A DNA stretch of 47,360 nucleotides. Origin: CADCWN01 sp039810045 (GTDB lineage Bacteria; Chloroflexota; Chloroflexia; Thermomicrobiales; CADCWN01). Under the pieces are notes generated by a model. It was not told where the DNA came from and searched no databases. It saw nothing but the letters and a program-made list of their open reading frames with translations. The stretch lies in NCBI GenBank assembly GCA_039810045.1, contig JBDHWF010000013.1, positions 1 through 47,360 on the forward strand. The letters are read 5' to 3'. Position 1 is the first letter of the stretch. Every line of letters begins with the position of its first letter. Below are positions 16,376-23,363 of the stretch, in pieces. Made by a program: the position numbers and the translations under genes.

Positions 16376-17364
16376 AGCGGCGCTGGTGGGTGCTAGGCGG
16401 TGGGGCAATCGTTGGTGGGGCAGTGGCGGCGAACCGCCTCCTTGGTAACGGCGCAAATGACGACGGATCACACGATCTCCCCCGGGCAACCAGTGGGCCG
16501 CTGGTCAGTGATGAGCAGTGGGACGCTGATCAGGAACTGTTACGTACTGGGTTACAACCGACGCGCGTCGCCGACTGGGAGACGGCGGTTTATGACCAGG
16601 GCCAGGGTGAGGCAATTCTCTACATCCCGATCCTCGCCCATGTCGAGGTGGTCTATGCGCGGCAGTTACGCGACTTCAGCCGCGACCATCGCGTACTGAT
16701 TTACCGCCGTCCAGAAGCAATTGATCACCCAGTCTCGATTGCTGAACGCGTCGAAGAAGTGCGACAACTTCTCGACCATCTCGGCCTACAACGGGTGCAT
16801 ATTGTTGGACGCGGCGAAGGGGGCATTGTTGCGTCGGAGTTTGCACTGGCCTATCCTGAGCGCTGCAATTCACTGGTAATCGTCAACCTGGGAATGGATC
16901 ATAAAGTGCCTCCCGTCTTCCTGACCAATACGCTCAACTGGGCCTTACTGCATCTGCCCATTGACGGGGTGTTGCTGACTGATCGCTCCTGGCTACTGAA
17001 GGTCGTCAAGTACCTTTCGGGCAAAGACCAACGCCTCAGCTATGATCAACTGATGCGTGTTTATCGCGAGATTCCCCACTTTATCAAGGTCTGTAAATAT
17101 TCAGTCACCCCGCTTGTCCTCTACCATGATTTGCGTGGTAAAGCGCAACAGATTACCGTTCCAACGTTGCTGATCACTACGGACGAAGATCCACGAGCGA
17201 CGCCAGCAGATATGGAGGAACTCGCAGCGGCACTCCCTGATTGCCGGGGGCTGCACGTTATTCCGCAAGGGGGCCGCTTTGTCAACTACATTCAGGGAGA
17301 TGAAACGAATCGATTGATTCGGCAATTCTATGAGACTCTAGCGGCAGAACGCCAGATCAGTTGA
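16372..17364 (+). CDS. Membrane-anchored alpha/beta-hydrolase-fold protein with degenerate triad (copy 2)
   Basis: A 330-residue paralogue of the preceding protein, translationally coupled to it by an ATGA overlap. The anchor is KRRWWVLGGGAIVGGAVAA. The shared blocks are VYDQGQGEAILYIPI, VEVVYARQLRDF, HRVLIYRRPE, VEEVRQLLDHL and VPTLLITTDEDP. The nucleophile elbow reads VGRGEGG with Gly148 instead of serine, and the histidine site reads GGRFVNY with Arg302. Both copies have the same two substitutions, so the loss predates the duplication or is functionally maintained, and neither is a decayed gene: the reading frames are intact and well matched. Each copy has its own acidic residue next to the missing serine (Glu149 here, Asp153 in copy 1). 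Function unknown; a heterodimer is a reasonable guess. Confidence 0.85.
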   Translation: MKRRWWVLGGGAIVGGAVAANRLLGNGANDDGSHDLPRATSGPLVSDEQWDADQELLRTGLQPTRVADWETAVYDQGQGEAILYIPILAHVEVVYARQLRDFSRDHRVLIYRRPEAIDHPVSIAERVEEVRQLLDHLGLQRVHIVGRGEGGIVASEFALAYPERCNSLVIVNLGMDHKVPPVFLTNTLNWALLHLPIDGVLLTDRSWLLKVVKYLSGKDQRLSYDQLMRVYREIPHFIKVCKYSVTPLVLYHDLRGKAQQITVPTLLITTDEDPRATPADMEELAAALPDCRGLHVIPQGGRFVNYIQGDETNRLIRQFYETLAAERQIS

Positions 17365-17416
17365 GTCTGTAACCTTACCGTTTCAGTGAACGACACCGAC
17401 GTTCTAAGGAGGCATA

Positions 17417-18670
17417 ATGCGACGGGTAGTCATCACCGGCCTGGGCACGATTGCCCCAAATGGAATTGGCAAAGATGCCTTTTGGGATGCCTGTGTCAAC
17501 GGCGTCTCGGCAGCAGCGCTGATCACCAAGTTTGATGTCAGCAAGATGCCTTCACAGATTGCCTGCGAGGTCAAGAACTTTAACCCGGCTGATTATAGCC
17601 TGACTCCTTGGGAAATCGACTCGTTAGACCGCCATGCCCAGTTCGGTCTGGCCGCAGCAAAGCAGGCGATTGAAGATGCGCAGCTTGACTTGGCAACGCT
17701 TGACCACGACCGCACTGGCGTCTTCATGGGTACCACTAATAGCGCACCCGATACATTTGAGCGCGTCTGGGAAGATGTCACGAATAAAGGCGAACTGAGC
17801 ATGATCGGCAAGCAGTTGCCGAAAGAGTTTTCCTACGCACTCCTATCGAACTCAGCCGCCATGAGTATTGCGATTCATTATGGTTTTCATGGGCCATCGA
17901 TTGTCGTTTCCGACGCCTGCTCATCAGGGGTCAACGCCGTAGATCAGGCCACGATTGCCATTCGTGATGGTGTTTGCGATACAGCGCTGGCGGGTGGCAC
18001 TGATGCCTCGATCACCCCAATGGGCCTGGATTGTTACTGCGTCCTCGGGGCGGTCAGCCGACGGAATGATGCGCCAACCAAGGCCAGTCGGCCATTCGAC
18101 CGCGACCGCGATGGCTTTGTCCTAGGCGAAGGCTCGGCAGTCATGATTCTGGAAGAGTATGAACACGCGGTGAAGCGCGGAGCCACGATTTATGCCGAGA
18201 TCATGGGGATCGCCAATAACACGAACGCCTACCACATGACCGCCCTGCCAGAAGGCGGGGGACCATTAGGGCAAGTCATCCTCGAAGCGCTGCGCCGTGG
18301 TGGTCTAAAACCGACCGATGTTGACTATCTCAACGCCCACGGCACCTCTACCCAACTGAACGACAAGTCGGAAAGCGGGGCCATCAAAGCAGCCTTCGGT
18401 GATCATGCCTACAAGCTGGCAGTAAATTCGACCAAGTGTGTGATCGGCCATACCCAAGGCGCAGCCAGCGCACATCAACTGATTGTGCTTTGTATGTCGT
18501 TACGTGACCAGATCATTCACCCAACGATCAACCAGGAAAACCCCGACCCCGAATGTGATCTGGACTATGTGCCGAATACCGCCCGCGAGGCCCGCCTGAA
18601 CGTAGTCATGAGCAATGCCAGCGGTTTCGGTGGCTTTAATTCTTCAATCGTCTTGCGCCGCCTGACCTGA
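17417..18670 (+). CDS. Beta-ketoacyl-ACP synthase II-like protein (KS-alpha type), catalytic triad intact
   Basis: A 417-residue condensing enzyme of the FabF / type II polyketide KS-alpha family, joining an acyl chain to a malonyl unit. The start RRVVITGLGTIAPNGIGKDA is typical. The triad is complete: Cys168 in VSDACSSGVNAV, His308 in NAHGTST, His345 in VIGHTQGAAS, with Lys in NSTKCVIGH. The ASRPFDRDRDGFVLGEGSAV block is also present. AAGGAGG precedes the ATG. Directly downstream lies a second ketosynthase without catalytic residues, the arrangement of KS-alpha with chain-length factor in aromatic polyketide synthases. No acyl carrier protein, malonyl transferase or ketoreductase lies in the cluster, so the chain carrier must be encoded elsewhere. 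A housekeeping FabF is less likely in this context. Confidence 0.92.
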   Translation: MRRVVITGLGTIAPNGIGKDAFWDACVNGVSAAALITKFDVSKMPSQIACEVKNFNPADYSLTPWEIDSLDRHAQFGLAAAKQAIEDAQLDLATLDHDRTGVFMGTTNSAPDTFERVWEDVTNKGELSMIGKQLPKEFSYALLSNSAAMSIAIHYGFHGPSIVVSDACSSGVNAVDQATIAIRDGVCDTALAGGTDASITPMGLDCYCVLGAVSRRNDAPTKASRPFDRDRDGFVLGEGSAVMILEEYEHAVKRGATIYAEIMGIANNTNAYHMTALPEGGGPLGQVILEALRRGGLKPTDVDYLNAHGTSTQLNDKSESGAIKAAFGDHAYKLAVNSTKCVIGHTQGAASAHQLIVLCMSLRDQIIHPTINQENPDPECDLDYVPNTAREARLNVVMSNASGFGGFNSSIVLRRLT

Positions 18671-18746
18671 GCCCGCAAGACGAACCGATCGAGCGTTGAT
18701 CTGCTGTGCGACAGGCAAATCGCACAGTGAGCATAGGGAGAGTGCA

Positions 18747-19985
18747 ATGACGCGCCGTGTCGTAATTACTGGCCTGGGCCTGACCACACCAATTGGCGTT
18801 GGGAAAGAAGCATTCTGGGCGGCGGCGCAGGCAGGACGATCAGGGGTTGGCCGCCCATCGTTGCTCGAAACGATGGATGTACCAATTAAAGTGATTGGTG
18901 AGGTGAAAGATTTCATCGCCGCCGAACACCTCAGCAAGAAGCTGGTCGTTCGCAGCGACCGCAACACCCACTTTGCCTTCGCTTCGTGTAACGAGGCCCT
19001 GGCCGATGCAGGCCTGGACCTGACCACCGAAGACAAGTCGCGGATCGGTATTGTGCTGGCCTCCAACTATGGTGGCACCAGCTATTACTTGAACAATCTC
19101 GTGCGGCTGCACCAAAAAGGCCCTTCGTTTGTCAGTGCCTATATGGCGATTGCCTGGATCCCGTCGGCACCAGTGGGCCAACTCTCGATTTTCCACGGAA
19201 TCACTGGCTATACCCGTACCTATCTCAACGATATTGCGGGCGGCCTCGATGCGATCGGCAATTCGTGCCGAGCGATCCGCCGTGGCGATGCTGATGTAAT
19301 CATCAGTGGTGGCTTTGAAGCGGTTATTGCCGAAGCCTCAATGGCGACAATGAGTACCTTTACCGAACTCTGCCACGATGCCTCCGACCCCGCCACTGCT
19401 TATCGGCCATTCGACCGCGACCGTCATGGTTCCGTCGTTGCCGAAGGGGGCGGGATCGTGATCCTCGAAGAGCTAGAACGCGCCCTAGCCCGTGGCGCCC
19501 AGATCTACGGCGAAATTGTGGGCTATGCACAATCGACCGACGCCCTTGATTTCCACTCCTTCGCGCCAGATGGGAAATATTACGCCCGCGCGATGCACGC
19601 AGCCCTGCACGAAGCGGGGCTAACCCCAGATTCTGTGGATTATTTCAATGCGGATGGCCGAAGCACGGCCAATGCTGATCAGGCAGAAGCCAATGCCCTC
19701 AAAGTTGCGTTTGGTGATCACCTACCAAACCTGGCAGTCAGTGCCCCCAAGTCAATGACTGGCAGTATGCTCGCGGGAGCAGGGCCAGTCGATGTGGCGT
19801 TTGCAGCCCTGGCAATGCGCGACAACCTGGTTCCTCCAACAATCAATGTTGATCATCAGGATCCAGCGTGCGCCATCAATCTAGTCATCAGTCAACCTCG
19901 CGCAACTCCCATCAGCACCGCAATGATTGGGGCGCGTGGTACAGGTGGCGGCAACTCTGTCCTGGTACTCAAAGAACTTGCCTGA
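18747..19985 (+). CDS. Ketosynthase-like protein lacking all catalytic residues (KS-beta / chain-length-factor-like)
   Basis: A 412-residue ketosynthase-fold protein (RRVVITGLGLTTPIGVGKEA, YRPFDRDRHGSVVAEGGGIV) in which the triad is gone. The cysteine position reads LNDIAGG (Ala164), the first histidine reads NADGRST (Asp303), and the second reads MTGSMLAGAG (Ser340). In type II polyketide synthases such an inactive partner, the chain-length factor, forms a heterodimer with the active KS and sets chain length; there the cysteine is usually glutamine, which is not the case here, so this may be an independent loss. AGGGAG precedes the ATG at 18747 by six bases. It is the last gene of the plus-strand run and is followed by a 16-bp hairpin. 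Confidence 0.9.
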   Translation: MTRRVVITGLGLTTPIGVGKEAFWAAAQAGRSGVGRPSLLETMDVPIKVIGEVKDFIAAEHLSKKLVVRSDRNTHFAFASCNEALADAGLDLTTEDKSRIGIVLASNYGGTSYYLNNLVRLHQKGPSFVSAYMAIAWIPSAPVGQLSIFHGITGYTRTYLNDIAGGLDAIGNSCRAIRRGDADVIISGGFEAVIAEASMATMSTFTELCHDASDPATAYRPFDRDRHGSVVAEGGGIVILEELERALARGAQIYGEIVGYAQSTDALDFHSFAPDGKYYARAMHAALHEAGLTPDSVDYFNADGRSTANADQAEANALKVAFGDHLPNLAVSAPKSMTGSMLAGAGPVDVAFAALAMRDNLVPPTINVDHQDPACAINLVISQPRATPISTAMIGARGTGGGNSVLVLKELA

Positions 19986-20011
19986 TCGAGCAAACCGCAA
20001 GGAGAAGTGGA

Positions 20012-20048
20012 GCGTGGGCTAGGTGGTTATCTACCACCTAGCCCACGC
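20012..20048. terminator. Bidirectional terminator between convergent genes
   Basis: A perfect 16-bp stem, GCGTGGGCTAGGTGGT with its complement, around the loop TATCT. It lies between the ketosynthase-like gene (plus) and the lipoprotein gene (minus), so it can serve both. U-tracts are modest on either side. Confidence 0.75.
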
Positions 20049-20068
20049 CTTCGGTTCCTTCACCTGTG

Positions 20069-20563
20069 CTATCGCAAAGCGTGCCGATAGCCCGCAGCCT
20101 GAGCATCAGCTTCGGAGATAAAACATTCCTCTGCTGGCACACGCGAGTACGAAGGATCGTCCTTTAGGTGATAGGTCTTGCCGATCCGTGCTGCTTTGAC
20201 GGGGTGGGTCTCGGGGCAGGAACCATCACTGTTCGCCGCGACTGCCCCAGCGCTCACTGCGCCAGGAGTTGGCGGCCCACCACCGAGAATCGGTAACGTC
20301 CCAGAGGGGCGTGGCAAAATTGTTGTCCCACTGGGCGGCCCACCACCAATAATCGACGTACCGTTCGGGTTTCCCGGAAGTGGTATTACTGGACTAGCGC
20401 GTGGTGTCGGCGTAGGCGCAACGGTCGCGGTTGGCGAAGGTGCAATAGTTGGCGTGGGGACAGGCGTGGGCGTAGCCCCGAAACTACACCCAGCTAATCC
20501 AAGCAAGATTGACAGACTGGTGAGGCCAGTAAGTAGCAGGGATTGTCGTCTGAACGTGTGCAT
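20069..20563 (-). CDS. Lipoprotein with Pro/Thr-rich linker and C-terminal Cys/His motif
   Basis: A 164-residue secreted lipoprotein. The N-terminus has a basic start (MHTFRRQ), a hydrophobic core and the lipobox LAGC, so Cys26 would be lipidated. A linker of about 85 residues follows, rich in Thr-Pro repeats and GGGPP units. The last 50 residues form a compact motif, CPETHPVKAARIGKTYHL, then VPAEECFISEADAQAAGYRHA. This resembles the small 'sunset'-type domain seen at the end of many actinobacterial and Chloroflexota surface proteins; function there is unknown. AGGAGG lies before the ATG. The gene faces the ketosynthase operon across a shared terminator and appears independent. Confidence 0.8.
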   Translation of the reverse strand: MHTFRRQSLLLTGLTSLSILLGLAGCSFGATPTPVPTPTIAPSPTATVAPTPTPRASPVIPLPGNPNGTSIIGGGPPSGTTILPRPSGTLPILGGGPPTPGAVSAGAVAANSDGSCPETHPVKAARIGKTYHLKDDPSYSRVPAEECFISEADAQAAGYRHALR

Positions 20564-20707
20564 GAAGCCCTCCTTCTACACCCTCAATACGAGTGAAGTG
20601 GCGCTTCTGTCACGCGGCTCACAATGGCGACAATTACTCCTAGCAGATCGCGCTCTGCCCCTCTGCACGACTCAATGGTCACATGGGCAAAGGCTTAACC
20701 TGATTAC

Positions 20708-21133
20708 CTAGGCTCCTGCCTCAACCAACCCTGGATTTGCCGCTGCCATCGCAATCACCTCTTTGAGGACAGGCAGGTTAATATCGGCGAGCTTTTTTGC
20801 CCGAATACAGGATTTGCCCACACTCACTTTGCCAAGGGCATCCTTATACTGCTCAGCGATATACGCGCCATTAGCAACGGCGCAAACATAGAGGCTGACA
20901 TAGTTTTTCTGGTTGGCAAGCGCGACAATCGGCCAATCAACCAGTTCTTTCTTGTAATTGCGGTACGGAAAACTCCCATAGCCCAGCATATTGTAGGCAA
21001 AGTGCGGTGTTAGGTTTGGCGCTGCCGCTTGAATAAACTGATGCAGAAACTGGATCATCTCCTGCCGCTCGGCTGGCACCGCCGCCAAGTATTCCTCTAC
21101 GGTTGCTGCCTTCGTTGCCTTGAACATATTCAT
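20708..21133 (-). CDS. DUF1801 (YdhG-like) domain protein
   Basis: A 141-residue protein of the DUF1801/YdhG superfamily, a widespread small cytosolic fold with unclear biochemistry. Recognisable blocks are ATVEEYLAAVPAERQEMIQF at the start, the PHFAYNMLGYGSFPY segment, FVSL-like KNYVSLYVCAVANG, and the end block VGKSCIRAKKLADINLPVLKEVI with the conserved Gly-Lys-...-Cys-Ile-Arg pattern. The frame is open upstream, but the family begins near the ATG at 21133; AAAGG lies about nine bases before it. No link to neighbours is apparent. Confidence 0.85.
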   Translation of the reverse strand: MNMFKATKAATVEEYLAAVPAERQEMIQFLHQFIQAAAPNLTPHFAYNMLGYGSFPYRNYKKELVDWPIVALANQKNYVSLYVCAVANGAYIAEQYKDALGKVSVGKSCIRAKKLADINLPVLKEVIAMAAANPGLVEAGA

Positions 21134-21238
21134 TGAGCAATGCCTTTCCCTTACCTCAGCCGCCAATCACAGAATCAAGGAATCTCAGCATAGCCGGATC
21201 AGTGGCTGTCATCGACACTAACCAGCCCCCAGCAAAGG

Positions 21239-22345
21239 CTAGGTCAAGGCAGCGGCCTGCCGTTCACGTAAGAAGGCAGCGACGCGCTCGTAATCGGCGG
21301 CAGTCGGCGCGCCGTCGTCCTGGGCAAGTTTTTCTGCCTGCATATCAACGTACGCCGCCAAACGTTGCGGATCGCGTCCGGCATAGGCGGCTACCGCCGC
21401 TGCCAACGCGGCAGCGCGGGCATCACCAACAGGATCAACCTGCTCCGTGGGCGATTCGGTGGCAGCGGCCCAATCACCCTCAGTTACCGCCACACCTTCG
21501 TCGGTTGAGACGCCACCTACCGTGGTGAATTTCTCCCAAAGCGCCCGATAGCGCTCCCAGATCTGGTCAAAATCACCACCACTTTGGCGAGCAGTGGCCG
21601 GCACAAGCAGGGGGCGCGCCAACTCAACAAATGCAGCACCACCAGCAGGCAAGGTCCGTTTTTCTGGCAGGGTCGTGAGCGGCAAGGCCATCTCCGACTG
21701 CTTACCTTCTTCGCCGCCAACCCGGGTCATTGGCCCAGCCACCACTGGCATCCAGAAGGCTTCGCGCGGAACTGGCCCACTGTGTCCGCGTTGCTGGCGC
21801 ATCCGCGTAGCGATATCCACAATCGGCGTCAAATGCTCACGCACCAGCGCAGCAAAGGCGCGACTGGCCGCACCGCGCAACGTCAGTAGCGCAGGCTCAG
21901 TTATGCCCAGGTCGGCGAGTTGCCGAATAACCCCTAACACATAGAGCCGACCGCGCAGCTCGCGCTCCTCGCCAGCACCACGCTGCTGGCGCAGCCGATA
22001 CTCGTCCCGATGATAGCGTTGGCGACCATCCTGACGATCTTCCCAGAAGAACACATCGGCGAGAATCGCCAGATCAATCCGTGAAAAGCCCCACCCAGGC
22101 TCTGATTTACCAGCAAACTGCAAGGTCGTTGCCGTAGCGTCGGCAGGCGGACAATCAAGATCCAGTCCTAAAGTGTAGATGCCTGTTTCCGGCAGAAAGA
22201 AGCCACCCTTTACCGGGAAGGAATCCCCCGGTGCCCGCGAAATCCCGCCGTGCCATTGCAACTTTGCGGGCCAATTTTCGCGCTGCGCTGTTCGTGCCTG
22301 CGAGAAATCTCCACCGAAAATATCGTCGCCACCCTGTGCCTGCAT
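21239..22345 (-). CDS. Unrecognised 368-residue protein
   Basis: A long open frame with AGGAGG five bases before the ATG at 22345. I do not recognise the family. The first third is rich in glycine and aromatic residues with beta-type stretches (PAKLQWHGGISRAPGDSF, GGFFLPETGIYTLGLDLD, GWGFSRIDLAILADVFFW). The middle is helical and charged, with many Arg and Gln (RQRYHRDEYRLRQQRGAGEER, LYVLGVIRQLADLGI, ASRAFAALVREHL). The C-terminal part has a WERYRALWEKFTT helix and a long Ala-rich helix ending near PTAADYERVAAFLRERQAAAL. No signal peptide or membrane segment is visible. It lies 200 bases downstream of the hpa operon on the same strand and may have its own promoter. The lack of frameshifts and the strong ribosome binding site argue for a real gene. 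Confidence 0.75.
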   Translation of the reverse strand: MQAQGGDDIFGGDFSQARTAQRENWPAKLQWHGGISRAPGDSFPVKGGFFLPETGIYTLGLDLDCPPADATATTLQFAGKSEPGWGFSRIDLAILADVFFWEDRQDGRQRYHRDEYRLRQQRGAGEERELRGRLYVLGVIRQLADLGITEPALLTLRGAASRAFAALVREHLTPIVDIATRMRQQRGHSGPVPREAFWMPVVAGPMTRVGGEEGKQSEMALPLTTLPEKRTLPAGGAAFVELARPLLVPATARQSGGDFDQIWERYRALWEKFTTVGGVSTDEGVAVTEGDWAAATESPTEQVDPVGDARAAALAAAVAAYAGRDPQRLAAYVDMQAEKLAQDDGAPTAADYERVAAFLRERQAAALT

Positions 22346-22544
22346 CACTGCCTCCTACCTACCTAGCTAGCACCCTGCTTACGTATCAATAGCAGCGTTT
22401 GACTACTGCCTCAGTCTAGCATAATCCGAACATATTTTCTAGTAGTTGAACAGGCGGATTATCTAGCAGATCTCACCCTGCTCAGGCCAGCTTGTCGTGG
22501 TTATAAAGTTATGTCTACTAAAGGATGTGGGGGATGCTACCCTA

Positions 22545-23348
22545 TCAAACGAAGCGGCAGGCAATCGCGCCCAACGGCCCATAGTCAACGTGAAAAGTGT
22601 CGCCAGCACGAGCGGCTACGGGGCGAGTAAATGATCCGCTCAGGATAACCTGGCCGGGTTCCAGGCCAACGCCATATGGATGAAGCTTATTTGCCAACCA
22701 CGCCACGCCGTTTGCTGGGTGATTCAGCACCGCTGCAGCCACGCCTGATTCTTCGATCACCCCATTACGATAAAGCAATGCCGCCACCCAGCGCAGGTCA
22801 AACTCTAGCGGGCGAATCGCCCGCCCGCCAACGACCACCCCAGCATTCGCCGCATTGTCTGCCACCGTGTCAAAGACCTTGCGCGGTGTGCCTGTCGCTG
22901 GATCCACTGATTGCAGCCGCGCATCAATGATCTCCAATGCTGGCACCACATAATCGGTCGCACTGAGGACCTCAAAGACCGTGCAATTGGGGCCAGTCAG
23001 TGGTTGCCCCAGGATAAAGGCCAGTTCGACTTCAACACGTGGGACGATAAATCGACTGATCGGGATGTCTGTTCCTTCTGGAAAGAACATATCGTCAAGC
23101 AGGACACCGTAATCTGGCTCATCGATCTGCGAGGTTTGCTGCATAGCGCGTGAAGTCAACCCGATCTTTCGGCCTTTCACGGTGTGCCCATGCGCGACCT
23201 TCAGCGCGACCCAGGCGCTCTGAATCGCATAGGCATCCTCAACGGTAATCTCAGGGAAGTCGAGTGAAAACTGGCGGATCTGCTGACCCGCTTGCTCAGC
23301 GGCATCCAGCCGCTCGGCTAATTCGGCGATTCGCTCCGGCGACAACAT
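22545..23348 (-). CDS. hpaH: 2-oxo-hept-4-ene-1,7-dioate hydratase
   Basis: A 267-residue enzyme, the same length as E. coli HpcG/HpaH and very similar throughout. It hydrates 2-oxo-hept-4-ene-1,7-dioate to 4-hydroxy-2-oxoheptanedioate in homoprotocatechuate breakdown, using a divalent metal. Signatures are VKGRKIGLTSRAMQQTSQI, DEPDYGVLLDDMFF, RVEVELAFILGQPL, TDYVVPALEIIDAR, KVFDTVADNAANAGVVVGG, GVAAAVLNHPANGVAWLANK and the terminal FHVDYGPLGAIACRFV. The ATG at 23348 is preferred over the one six bases earlier because AAAGGGG then has proper spacing. It is the last gene of the hpa operon. The aldolase that should follow (HpaI) is not in this window. Confidence 0.95.
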   Translation of the reverse strand: MLSPERIAELAERLDAAEQAGQQIRQFSLDFPEITVEDAYAIQSAWVALKVAHGHTVKGRKIGLTSRAMQQTSQIDEPDYGVLLDDMFFPEGTDIPISRFIVPRVEVELAFILGQPLTGPNCTVFEVLSATDYVVPALEIIDARLQSVDPATGTPRKVFDTVADNAANAGVVVGGRAIRPLEFDLRWVAALLYRNGVIEESGVAAAVLNHPANGVAWLANKLHPYGVGLEPGQVILSGSFTRPVAARAGDTFHVDYGPLGAIACRFV

Positions 23349-23363
23349 CAGCATCCCCTTTCG

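Noticed and set aside
20390..20490. Short repeated GGCGTxGGxG units resembling a tandem repeat or CRISPR
   Set aside because: They encode the Thr-Pro repeats of the lipoprotein linker; units are irregular with no spacers.
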